From: Caccovicinus sp051878975
GTDB taxonomy: Bacteria; Bacillota; Clostridia; Lachnospirales; Lachnospiraceae
Assembly (NCBI GenBank): GCA_051878975.1
Contig: JBJELD010000082.1
Coordinates: 1 to 39,500, forward strand
Length of the DNA: 39,500 nt
Direction of reading: 5' to 3'
Shown: piece after piece, positions 1-6,683 of the stretch
How the letters are laid out: every line of letters begins with the position of its first letter
Position numbering within the stretch: the stretch's first letter is position 1
Notes under the pieces: model-generated
The model's input: the letters and a program-made list of their open reading frames with translations, nothing else
What the model was told of the DNA's origin: nothing
Database searches by the model: none
Translations under genes and position numbers: made by a program

Positions 1-708
1 CAGGGTATGATCACCGGAAAGAACGGTATCAAGATGAGTAAGTCCAAAGGCAATGTAGTTTCTCCGGACGATCTGGTAAGAGATTACGGCTGTGACTCCC
101 TGCGTCTTTATGAGCTGTTCGTAGGACCGCCGGAGCTGGATGCGGAGTGGGATGATCGCGGTATCGAGGGCGTTTCCCGTTTCCTGAACCGTTTCTGGAA
201 TCTGGTTATGGACAGCAAGGATAAGGACATCAAGGAGACCAAGGAAATGGTGAAGCTTCGTCATAAGCTGGTATTTGACATCGAGCAGCGCTTTAATCAG
301 TTCAGCTTAAATACCGTGGTATCCGGATTTATGGAGTATAACAACAAGCTGATCGAGCTTGCAAAGAAGGAAGGCGGCATCGACAAGGAGACCTTAAAGA
401 CCTTCGTTGTGCTGCTGGCTCCGTTTGCTCCGCATATCGGTGAAGAGCTGTGGCAGCAGCTGGGCGGCACGGACAGTGTCTTCCACACTACCTGGCCGGA
501 GTGCGACGAAGAAGCCATGAAGGATGATGAGATCGAGATTGCGGTGCAGGTAAACGGAAAAACCAAGGCCGTAATCACGCTGCCGGCCGACGTAGCCAAG
601 GATGCAGCAATTGCAGCCGGCAAAGAGGCGGTAGCAGATAAACTGACCGGAACCGTTGTGAAGGAAATTTACGTTCCCGGCCGGATTGTCAACATTGTTC
701 AGAAGTAA
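1..708 (+). CDS. leuS: Leucyl-tRNA synthetase, C-terminal part (5' truncated by window edge)
   Basis: Charges tRNA-Leu with leucine in the cytoplasm (class I aminoacyl-tRNA synthetase). The reading frame is open from base 1, so the gene starts outside the window; about 235 C-terminal residues are visible. They include the class I signature KMSKSKGN, which binds ATP in the catalytic site, followed by the helical anticodon-binding domain (motifs FLNRFWNLV, LAPFAPHIGEELWQQLG). The terminal beta domain (VQVNGKTKAVITLP) is typical of bacterial LeuRS. The gene ends in TAA and is followed by a strong terminator, so it closes its transcription unit. Identity is secure; the catalytic and editing domains cannot be inspected. 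Confidence 0.97.
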   Translation, partial: QGMITGKNGIKMSKSKGNVVSPDDLVRDYGCDSLRLYELFVGPPELDAEWDDRGIEGVSRFLNRFWNLVMDSKDKDIKETKEMVKLRHKLVFDIEQRFNQFSLNTVVSGFMEYNNKLIELAKKEGGIDKETLKTFVVLLAPFAPHIGEELWQQLGGTDSVFHTTWPECDEEAMKDDEIEIAVQVNGKTKAVITLPADVAKDAAIAAGKEAVADKLTGTVVKEIYVPGRIVNIVQK

Positions 709-734
709 AACAGAACACAGAAGATTGAAATAGG

Positions 735-780
735 ACAGGCACCGGAATGCTTCAGGAAAGCGTTCCGGTGCCTGTTTTTG
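735..780 (+). terminator. Rho-independent terminator of leuS
   Basis: A perfect 13-bp stem (ACAGGCACCGGAA at 735-747 with TTCCGGTGCCTGT at 763-775) is followed by a T run at 775-779. It lies 27 bp after the leuS stop codon and just before the end of the convergent minus-strand gene. Confidence 0.93.
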
Positions 781-785
781 TACCG

Positions 786-1067
786 TTATTTCTGTCGGGA
801 AAGCCGCCGGGAAAGAAAACGCAGAGTGTCCAGCTTTTTCTTTTCCTCCGGGGACATCGTTTCGGTCAGAATCTCAGTCAGAATCTCGGTTTCCTGATCG
901 GAAAAACGGAGTCCGGCCTTTTCAGCCTCCAGATTCAGCTCCATGAATGCGCTGAGAAGCTGTCCTTTCGGCATCCGGGAGATCCGTCCGGCAAAGGATT
1001 CCAGAAGCTCCAGCTTCTGCGGATCCATCTCTTTTAAACGGGGGTCATGTTTCCAGGATTGTTCCAC
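786..1067 (-). CDS. Small hypothetical protein, 93 aa (GTG start)
   Basis: Not recognised as a named family. The start is GTG at 1065-1067, with AGGAG at 1076-1080 eight bases upstream. The product is short, charged and helical, with no membrane segment or signal peptide, so it is probably cytoplasmic. The C-terminal half contains MSPEEKKKLDTL, which resembles the LSPEQQERMDQI segment near the C terminus of the gene immediately upstream on the same strand. Both are therefore likely to form a two-gene operon (68 bp apart) of distantly related or co-functioning proteins. Function unknown. The good ribosome site and operon position support it being real. Confidence 0.7.
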   Translation of the reverse strand: MEQSWKHDPRLKEMDPQKLELLESFAGRISRMPKGQLLSAFMELNLEAEKAGLRFSDQETEILTEILTETMSPEEKKKLDTLRFLSRRLSRQK

Positions 1068-1135
1068 TTGATGATCTCCTTTCTTTTTGCTGATCTTGGC
1101 TCCGGTTTTGTATCCTTGAAGCTCCTGGTATCCGG

Positions 1136-1654
1136 CTATGTAAGCGCCTGCATGGCCTGCATCATAAGCTGAATCTGATCCATCCGTTCCTGCTGTTCGG
1201 GAGACAGAATGGGTTTAAGCTTTTCCAACATGGAGGCGGCGGAGAACGTGGGGGCTTCGGAAGGATTCTGGGAAGGCGGGGAAGCCTGCGCTGCCCGAAG
1301 GCCTGACGCGCCGGGCATACTGTCCTGGTAGTTCCTTCGAATCTGAAAGCCCTGGAGCAGATTGATGATCACATCCATCAGGTCCTGTTCCTGTCTGGTC
1401 CCGTAGGGCTTCATGGCATTCAGCATTTCAACCGGGGAGACTTTATCCTGTTCGATGGAGCAGATTCCCATTTCACCGCCTTCTCCTTCCCGAAACAGCT
1501 CCATGGTCCGCATCAGCTCATTGCCTTTTACCAGCAGCGACAGAAATTTCTGCTGGGAAATCGGAACGTAGGGGAGTGCGGCCTTGATCATCTGAAGGTG
1601 GTGGTCGCCGATCAGGTAATCCAGATCGGTCAGTTTTAAATCCTCTTTTTCCAT
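1136..1654 (-). CDS. Hypothetical protein, 172 aa
   Basis: Not recognised. It starts at ATG 1652-1654, with only a modest GGATGG/TAAGGA ribosome site directly upstream. The N-terminal ~110 residues are predicted mostly helical (motifs LDYLIGDHHLQMIKAALPYV, FLSLLVKGNELMRTMELF). A Pro/Ser/Ala-rich linker (about residues 112-140) follows, then a C-terminal helix with LSPEQQERMDQI and a Met/Gln-rich end (LMMQAMQALT). No signal peptide, membrane segment or catalytic motif is visible. It is the first gene of a probable two-gene minus-strand operon whose second member carries a similar SPE-x-D motif. Presumed cytoplasmic; no function is proposed. Confidence 0.72.
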   Translation of the reverse strand: MEKEDLKLTDLDYLIGDHHLQMIKAALPYVPISQQKFLSLLVKGNELMRTMELFREGEGGEMGICSIEQDKVSPVEMLNAMKPYGTRQEQDLMDVIINLLQGFQIRRNYQDSMPGASGLRAAQASPPSQNPSEAPTFSAASMLEKLKPILSPEQQERMDQIQLMMQAMQALT

Positions 1655-1752
1655 TTCCTTACCATCCTGAAGAATCTTTTTTAGCTATTTATATGAAAAA
1701 GGTACCGGATTTATTACGGGGCATATCATAGTTTTAGAAGGAGGTTTTGAAT

Positions 1753-1899
1753 ATGCCCTATAGAAAGCTGATTATTGACGGAAATGCCGTATATGAAATA
1801 GATGAAGAATGTATGGAGCAGCAGAGAAGAAAAAGGGAGGAGTGGGAAAGACGCCACAGAATCGGCAAAAGCGGAGAGGAAAAAGAGGGAACGCAATGA
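1753..1899 (+). CDS. Small ORF, 48 aa, charged peptide
   Basis: A short gene with an excellent ribosome site (AGAAGGAGG at 1736-1744, eight bases before the ATG). The peptide starts MPYRKLIIDGNAVYEIDEEC and continues into a strongly charged Glu/Arg/Lys helix (QQRRKREEWERRHR), ending in TGA at 1897-1899. There is no signal peptide or membrane segment. It reads divergently from the 172-aa gene and is closed by a hairpin at 1905-1929. The strong ribosome site, the folded-looking start and the terminator argue that it is translated. Function unknown; a small adaptor or regulator would be a guess. Confidence 0.65.
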   Translation: MPYRKLIIDGNAVYEIDEECMEQQRRKREEWERRHRIGKSGEEKEGTQ

Positions 1900-1904
1900 A
1901 GAAA

Positions 1905-1933
1905 GGGCATCCGGTTTACTCGGATGCCCTTCC
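1905..1933. terminator. Bidirectional terminator between convergent small genes
   Basis: A perfect 9-bp stem (GGGCATCCG 1905-1913, CGGATGCCC 1921-1929) with a 7-base loop. On the minus strand it is followed by TTTCTT, a reasonable U tract for the high-cysteine gene ending at 1988. On the plus strand the tail is weak (TTCC). It lies six bases after the stop of the 48-aa gene. Confidence 0.6.
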
Positions 1934-1987
1934 GTACAGACCGGAAACGGAAGTTTCCGGGTCTGCCTCCGGCTGCTCTGATTTACA

Positions 1988-2218
1988 TCAGCAGAAGCCG
2001 CGTCCGCCGCAGCAGAACAGAAGGATGATAATGATCCAGCAGGAATCAAAGCCAAATCCGCATCCGCCGTTGCAGTTATGTTCGAAACATCCGCCGCCGA
2101 ATCCATTGCCGCAGCAGCAGCACAGGATCAGAATCAGAAAAATCAGATTGCATCCGCTGTTTCCTCCTGTCTGGCATTCGCACCCACATCCGCAGTTTGT
2201 TGCTGCTACATCACTCAT
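1988..2218 (-). CDS. High-cysteine, glycine-rich small protein (chorion-class HCB13-like)
   Basis: A 76-residue peptide made of Cys/Gly-rich blocks (NCGCGCECQTGGNSGC, CCCCGNGFGGGC, GGCGFGFDSC) alternating with two short hydrophobic stretches (NLIFLILIL, WIIIILLF). Peptides of this look are common in Lachnospiraceae and carry the database name 'chorion class high-cysteine HCB protein 13'; their function is not established. I chose the internal start at 2216-2218 because GGAGG lies seven bases upstream (2226-2230). A longer in-frame start at 2254 has no ribosome site. The Cys clusters suggest metal binding or disulfide cross-linking and the hydrophobic blocks suggest membrane contact; both points are inference. 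The hairpin at 1905-1929 follows it. Confidence 0.78.
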   Translation of the reverse strand: MSDVAATNCGCGCECQTGGNSGCNLIFLILILCCCCGNGFGGGCFEHNCNGGCGFGFDSCWIIIILLFCCGGRGFC

Positions 2219-2309
2219 GTTAAGTCCTCCATCATTTTCTTTACACTCCATCATATGAACAGCGGCTTGCCATAGTTTCCTGCAATTTTTTGTTTTTTAT
2301 AAATTTTCA

Positions 2310-2338
2310 TTGAGGAAAAAAGGCACGGCCGTTATAAT
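2310..2338 (+). promoter_or_regulatory. Sigma-A promoter of the AI-2E family gene
   Basis: TTGAGG (2310-2315), a 17-bp spacer and a perfect TATAAT (2333-2338). The predicted start near 2345 leaves a leader of about 48 bases. This rules out the upstream in-frame GTG at 2351 as the likely initiation codon. Confidence 0.8.
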
Positions 2339-2392
2339 AGAAACGAAACTGTGGTAAACTGGAAGAAAAAGGAAATGACAGGAGGAGCTTTT

Positions 2393-3526
2393 ATGGAATT
2401 TCATCCAGATCAAATCAGAAAAATCAGAGGACTGATCCTCTTTGCTGTGGCGGCAGCGGTGATCGGAGTCAACTACCGGGGAGCGATTTCTATTCTCGGT
2501 CTGATGATCCACATGGCGCTGCCGTTTCTCATCGGTGCTGCGATTGCTTTTATGCTGAATGTTCCCATGCGTTTTATAGAAGCGCATATCCGGATCCGAA
2601 ACGACCGCATCCGCCGTATAGTCAGCGTAACGCTGACCATCGCTGCAGTGACAGGCATCCTTTTGGTGGTGTTTTTTGTGGTTGCCCCGCAGCTGCTGGA
2701 TACCCTGCAGATCGTAAAGGAAGGGGTGCCGCAGTTTTTGAATGAGGCCGGACGATGGCTGGAGCAGGTTTTTTCCAGTGAACCGGAAATCGTGGCGATG
2801 ATCAATGAGATCCGGATCGACTGGCAGCAGATTATGACAGATCTGGTCGGATTTTTAAAAACCGGTGCAGGAACGCTGCTTTCCGGAACGATTTCTGCGG
2901 CCATGTCGATCGTGAGCGGCGTCACCTCGGTAGGAATCGGTCTGATTTTTGCTGTTTATATTCTGCTTCAGAAAGAGACGCTGGGAAGGCAGATGAAAAA
3001 ACTGATCTGTGCCTTTGTTCCGGAGAAAAAGGCCGTCCGGATTTTTCATATTGCATCATTGTCCAATCGGATTTTTTCCAGCTTTCTGGCCGGCCAGTGC
3101 CTGGAGGCGGTGATTTTAGGATCCATGTTTTTTGTGGCGCTGCTGATTCTTCGCCTTCCCTATGCGCTGCTGATCGGAGTCCTGATCGGATTTACGGCGC
3201 TGATTCCGGTGTTCGGAGCTGTGATCGGATGGATTGTGGGAGCGTTTCTGATGCTCATGGTGAATCCAAAGGACGCTTTGATTTTTTCCATTGCCTTTTT
3301 TGTCCTGCAGCAGGTGGAAGGAAATCTGATTTACCCGCATGTGGTGGGCGGTTCAGTGGGACTTCCGTCTATCTGGGTTCTGGTGGCAGTGACCATCGGC
3401 GGCAGTGCATTCGGAGTGGCCGGCATGCTGGTGTTTATTCCCTTGTGCTCTGTGATGTATACGCTGCTGAGGGATGAGGTAAATGAGCGGCTGGAAAAAA
3501 AGAATCTCGTTTTAAGAGAGCCTTAA
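2393..3526 (+). CDS. AI-2E family transporter (PerM/YtvI-like membrane protein)
   Basis: A 377-residue polytopic membrane protein of the AI-2E/PerM family (PF01594). Members are variously tied to autoinducer export, Na+/H+ antiport or other efflux, so the substrate here is unknown. Visible features are N-terminal membrane segments (about residues 12-70), a characteristic soluble insert containing the PQLLDTLQIVKEGVPQFL region, and a C-terminal membrane block. That block holds the family-typical LIGFTALIPVFGAVIG and the NLIYPHVVGGSVGLPSIWVL stretch. Start at ATG 2393 because AGGAGG lies at 2380-2385 with a 7-base spacer. The 3' end overlaps the convergent PHP gene by 15 bp. Single-gene transcript from its own promoter. 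Confidence 0.93.
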   Translation: MEFHPDQIRKIRGLILFAVAAAVIGVNYRGAISILGLMIHMALPFLIGAAIAFMLNVPMRFIEAHIRIRNDRIRRIVSVTLTIAAVTGILLVVFFVVAPQLLDTLQIVKEGVPQFLNEAGRWLEQVFSSEPEIVAMINEIRIDWQQIMTDLVGFLKTGAGTLLSGTISAAMSIVSGVTSVGIGLIFAVYILLQKETLGRQMKKLICAFVPEKKAVRIFHIASLSNRIFSSFLAGQCLEAVILGSMFFVALLILRLPYALLIGVLIGFTALIPVFGAVIGWIVGAFLMLMVNPKDALIFSIAFFVLQQVEGNLIYPHVVGGSVGLPSIWVLVAVTIGGSAFGVAGMLVFIPLCSVMYTLLRDEVNERLEKKNLVLREP

Positions 3527-4366
3527 GCTGCACGCTTTTTTGATATCCTTCAGCAGACTGTAGGACAGACGCAGACCACCGCGGCCTGTGCCGATCTGAA
3601 TGTCCGGTTTGTTGGTTCCGTGAAAATCGGAGCCGCCTGTGGGAAGAAGGCCGTAGGTTCGTGCCAGCACCTGAAGACGGCGGCTCTGCGCTTCATAGTG
3701 GGAGGAGTGGTAAACCTCCAGGCCCTGAAGTCCGAGCTCCTTCAGGCGGGCGATCAGCTTTTCATTTTCTTCCCAGCTCAGCTTGTACTGCATGATGTGG
3801 GCCAGGGAAGGAAAAGCGTGGTTGTCTGTGAGAATTTTCATGGCCTGTTCCGGCGTGATCCGTTCCTTGTGCATGCAGTATGGACCGCCATACTGCAGAT
3901 ACTTATGAAATGCCTGATCCATACTGGAGGCATAGCCTTTATCTACCAGAACCCTGGCAAAATGGGCACGGGTGATCACCGTGTCCGGATTTCCCCTGTG
4001 CAGATCCTCTTCGGTGATGGCAAAGCCATCTGCCTGGAACCTGCGGAGCATCTCGGCGTTCCGCTGATTGCGGACAGCAAGCAGCTTATGAATCTCCGAG
4101 GTAAAAACCGGATCCTCTATGTGAATGAACAGTCCCAGAATGTGAATTTCTTTTCCTTCGTAAACGCAGGACAGTTCAATTCCCGGAACCAGTTCAATGT
4201 GATTTTGGGCAGCAGCTTCCTGCGCTTCCCGAATTCCGTCAATGGTGTCATGGTCGGTCAGTGCGATTGCATCCAGGCCCTGCCGGGCCGCCAGCTCTAC
4301 AACCTGGGTGGGAGTGAGGGTGCCGTCGGATGCGTTGGAATGAACATGCAGGTCGATATATCCCAT
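3512..4366 (-). CDS. PHP-domain phosphoesterase (YciV/TrpH-RNase AM-like)
   Basis: A 284-residue metal-dependent phosphoesterase of the PHP superfamily. Metal-binding motifs stand in the expected order: DLHVHSNASDG at the N terminus, ALTDHDTIDGI, the GIELSC strand (about residue 65) and, near the C terminus, GGSDFHG. Length and motif spacing fit the YciV/TrpH group. In E. coli that group includes a 5'-3' exonuclease acting on short oligonucleotides and rRNA 5' ends; other members are AMP or 3',5'-bisphosphate phosphatases. The exact substrate cannot be told from sequence. Start at 4364-4366 with AGGAGG six bases upstream. Cytoplasmic, probably monocistronic, convergent with and overlapping the AI-2E gene. 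Confidence 0.9.
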   Translation of the reverse strand: MGYIDLHVHSNASDGTLTPTQVVELAARQGLDAIALTDHDTIDGIREAQEAAAQNHIELVPGIELSCVYEGKEIHILGLFIHIEDPVFTSEIHKLLAVRNQRNAEMLRRFQADGFAITEEDLHRGNPDTVITRAHFARVLVDKGYASSMDQAFHKYLQYGGPYCMHKERITPEQAMKILTDNHAFPSLAHIMQYKLSWEENEKLIARLKELGLQGLEVYHSSHYEAQSRRLQVLARTYGLLPTGGSDFHGTNKPDIQIGTGRGGLRLSYSLLKDIKKACSLRLS

Positions 4367-4495
4367 ATTTTTCCTCCTGAAATGAATTAGTAATATAATA
4401 GTAACACTTTTTTTAAATAAAGTAAAATCTGTTAAATTTGTAAACAATAACCGATCTAAATTTAATAATTTAGTAATTCCATTTTTGGCAAAGTA

Positions 4496-4504
4496 TGCTA
4501 TACT
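4496..4504 (+). promoter_or_regulatory. Extended -10 promoter of the VanW gene
   Basis: TGC-TATACT (4496-4504) is a good extended -10; the -35 region (4476-4481, ATTCCA) is poor. The predicted start near 4511 would begin the transcript right at the structured leader, giving a leader of about 100 bases. Confidence 0.55.
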
Positions 4505-4516
4505 ATTATCCGTTAA

Positions 4517-4570
4517 CGTCGGTAAACAGGGTCAGGTGTTTCTGACCGTGTTGTCCCCTGCTTATCGGCG
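4517..4570 (+). promoter_or_regulatory. Structured 5' leader of unknown class upstream of the VanW gene
   Basis: CGTCGGTAA (4517-4525) pairs with TTATCGGCG (4562-4570) over 9 bp including two G-U pairs. Inside it CAGGG (4527-4531) pairs with CCCTG (4556-4560), and an apical TCAG/CTGA helix (4532-4535, 4542-4545) lies within. No poly-U follows, so this is not an intrinsic terminator. It does not match any riboswitch consensus I can recall. The role (regulatory RNA, stabiliser or protein site) is unknown. Confidence 0.5.
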
Positions 4571-4609
4571 CGCAAGACGAATAAGAAGATAAACGGGTGA
4601 GCAGAGATC

Positions 4610-6514
4610 ATGAGTGAATTAGAAAGAGGACGGAAGACGGCAGGGCAGAGCCGTGCGAAAAAAAGTACAGGAAGGAGAACTGCTGGAAAAAGCAGTTCAG
4701 GCAGGGCAAGAAGTACGTCTTCGGGCAGAACAAGGAATACCTCTTCGGGCGGAACAAGGAGCAGCCGCCCTTCTTCACGTACCTCCTCCAGAAACAGCTA
4801 CAGCTATGGGCGCAGCTCCTATACGGCAAAGAAAAGACGCCGTTCCGGCGGAAGCTGGTGGATGCTTCTGGTTGCGCTGGTGCTTCTGGTTGCAGCAGTT
4901 TCCATTCTGTTTGCAGTGAAGGGAAAGAAAAATGAGGAGAGCCGTGCAGAGACCAGCGGAGCAGAGACGGCAGCTGTGGAGACAGAGCTGGAAAAGAAGG
5001 TGTCTGTGGACGGCATTTCCATCACAGGAATGAGCCGTGACGCAGCGAAAGCTGCGATTTTGAAGGAATATCCCTGGTCTATGAAGGTACAATATGAGGA
5101 CAGAACCTATGAGCTGGAGGATCTGATCGCAAAGCGGGTAGATATGCTTCTGGATGAGATCTACGCAGGTGAGCCGGAAGCTTCTTATACGCTGGATACC
5201 AGCGGATTGGAGGAAGAAGCAGCCGGACAGGCGCAGGCGGTGGCTCAGGCCTGGGACAAGAAGGCGAAGAACGGTTCCATTTCCTCTTTTGATAAAGATT
5301 CCAATAAATTTATTTTCAGCGGTGCAGAAAACGGCGTTGCGGTTGACCAGGAAAAGCTGGCGGCCGATATTGCAGAGGCGGTTCAGCAGAAGAAGTTTGA
5401 CGCGGTGATTCAGGCGTCCGTCAACACGGTTGCTCCGGAAATTGACGAGGCAGCAGCAAAGGAAAAATATAAGACGGTCAGCACCTTTACCACCAATTCC
5501 ACTGCAAACAGCAAGCGGAATACCAACCTGAAGCTGGCATGCCAGGCAATCAACGGATATGTTCTTAAGCCGGGAGAAGAGTTCTCTTTCAACGGAGTTG
5601 TAGGGGAGCGCACGGAAGCGAAGGGTTATCAGGCGGCAGCAGCTTACAACAACGGTGAGGTTGTGCAGGAAATAGGGGGCGGTGTCTGCCAGGTTTCCAC
5701 GACTCTTTATAATGCGGTTCTCCGGGCCGGCTTAAAAACCACTGCCCGCCGTTCCCACACCTATGAGCCATCCTATGTGACTCCGGGACAGGATGCTACG
5801 GTCAGCTACGGCGGTCCGGATTATAAATTTGTGAATAATTCCAGTACGGCGATCGGTATCCGTGCCAGCTATGCGGATCAGGTTGTTACAGTTTCCATTT
5901 ATGCGATTCCGATTCTGGAGGAAGGCGTCAAGTATACTTTGAAGTCTACGAAGCTGAAGGATATGGATCCGCCGGCACCGACCTATGAGGAGGATCAGAC
6001 GCTCCAGCCGGGCGAGGAGAAGGTGAAGAGCAACGGCTCGATCGGAAGCTACTGGGAGACCCGCCTTGTTATTACGAAGAACGGAGAGGTGGTCAGCCAG
6101 GAGGTGGATCACAATACGACCTATAAAGGACATGCTCCGGTTATTCTGAGAAATACCTCCGGTACCGTAGTTGTGTCGGGCGGAACCGAGGCGGCTCCGA
6201 CCGAAACAGCAGTTCCGTCGGAAGGTGCCGGTGACGGAATTGTTCCGACATCTCCGGCAGAAAGCTCTGCAGAGGAGACCAGAGCGTCGGAAGAGACTCC
6301 GAAGGAAACCCAGAAGGAGACGCAGAAAGAAACGCAGAAGGCTCCGGAAGAGACTGGCGGTCAGACAGAAGCACCGGCCATAGACGGACCGGGCTTCAGT
6401 GCTCCGGGAACCTCCGAGACGATTTCCGGACAGGCACCGGGCTTTGGCAGCACCGGCGGACCTGGAGGAGGAGAGGGGAATGTGATTGCTCCGAATCCGC
6501 TGAGCGGAAATTAG
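4610..6514 (+). CDS. VanW/G5-domain cell-wall protein with N-terminal membrane anchor
   Basis: A 634-residue envelope protein. Residues 1-80 form a very basic Ser/Arg/Thr-rich cytoplasmic tail. A single membrane span follows (about 83-103, WWMLLVALVLLVAAVSILFAV region), placing the rest outside. Residues ~120-300 resemble the YoaR-type peptidoglycan-binding region. A VanW domain occupies ~320-432 (EEFSFNGVVGERT, EIGGGVCQVSTTLYNAV, RRSHTYEPSYV). A G5-like segment spans ~440-515, then a Pro/Glu/Thr/Gly-rich tail with three KETQ units. VanW takes its name from vancomycin-resistance clusters, but its activity is not known, and no van genes are here, so a general wall role is more likely. The start has only a weak GGGTGA ribosome site. 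Confidence 0.9.
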   Translation: MSELERGRKTAGQSRAKKSTGRRTAGKSSSGRARSTSSGRTRNTSSGGTRSSRPSSRTSSRNSYSYGRSSYTAKKRRRSGGSWWMLLVALVLLVAAVSILFAVKGKKNEESRAETSGAETAAVETELEKKVSVDGISITGMSRDAAKAAILKEYPWSMKVQYEDRTYELEDLIAKRVDMLLDEIYAGEPEASYTLDTSGLEEEAAGQAQAVAQAWDKKAKNGSISSFDKDSNKFIFSGAENGVAVDQEKLAADIAEAVQQKKFDAVIQASVNTVAPEIDEAAAKEKYKTVSTFTTNSTANSKRNTNLKLACQAINGYVLKPGEEFSFNGVVGERTEAKGYQAAAAYNNGEVVQEIGGGVCQVSTTLYNAVLRAGLKTTARRSHTYEPSYVTPGQDATVSYGGPDYKFVNNSSTAIGIRASYADQVVTVSIYAIPILEEGVKYTLKSTKLKDMDPPAPTYEEDQTLQPGEEKVKSNGSIGSYWETRLVITKNGEVVSQEVDHNTTYKGHAPVILRNTSGTVVVSGGTEAAPTETAVPSEGAGDGIVPTSPAESSAEETRASEETPKETQKETQKETQKAPEETGGQTEAPAIDGPGFSAPGTSETISGQAPGFGSTGGPGGGEGNVIAPNPLSGN

Positions 6515-6584
6515 CGCCGCCGGACCGGTTGTCCTCCTTTTGCCGGTACGGAGGAAAAAACATTGTATTTTTTGACATAATTAT

Positions 6585-6612
6585 TTGCATTTTATGGATT
6601 TATTGCTATAAT
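6585..6612 (+). promoter_or_regulatory. Sigma-A promoter of nifJ with extended -10
   Basis: TTGCAT (6585-6590), a 16-bp spacer and TGC-TATAAT (-10 at 6607-6612). A perfect TTGACA at 6572-6577 also lies upstream but pairs with no good -10 box at usual spacing. Predicted start near 6619, leader about 65 bases. Confidence 0.75.
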
Positions 6613-6614
6613 AT

Positions 6615-6636
6615 ATACAGGTCAGTATTCCTGTAT
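6615..6636 (+). promoter_or_regulatory. Inverted repeat at the nifJ start site, possible operator
   Basis: ATACAGG (6615-6621) and CCTGTAT (6630-6636) form a perfect 7-bp inverted repeat with an 8-base centre, lying across the predicted transcription start. It may be a repressor site or an RNA hairpin. No known regulator consensus (for example Rex) was recognised. Confidence 0.35.
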
Positions 6637-6683
6637 TCAGGAAAAATATACTATCTATACATTTTATGTAGGAGGAAAGTAAA

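Noticed and set aside
1809..2258. Plus-strand frame over the small-gene region
   Set aside because: It overlaps the 48-aa ORF and the antisense high-cysteine gene, is very Pro/Gln/His-rich and lacks a ribosome site.
3620..4390. Long open frame on the plus strand opposite the PHP gene
   Set aside because: It lies antisense to a gene with clear PHP motifs, has no ribosome site and no recognisable domains; it is a shadow frame.
4610..6514. Vancomycin resistance locus suggested by the VanW domain
   Set aside because: No vanH, vanA/B ligase, vanX or vanRS genes are nearby; VanW/G5 proteins are common wall proteins in susceptible Clostridia.
6520..6555. Terminator after the VanW gene
   Set aside because: CCGGACCGG/CCGGTACGG and TCCTCC/GGAGGA can pair, but the stems compete and an A run, not a T run, follows, so no confident terminator was called.
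6572..6577. Perfect TTGACA as the main -35 box for nifJ
   Set aside because: No good -10 box lies 16-18 bp downstream; the extended TGC-TATAAT at 6604-6612 pairs better with TTGCAT at 6585.
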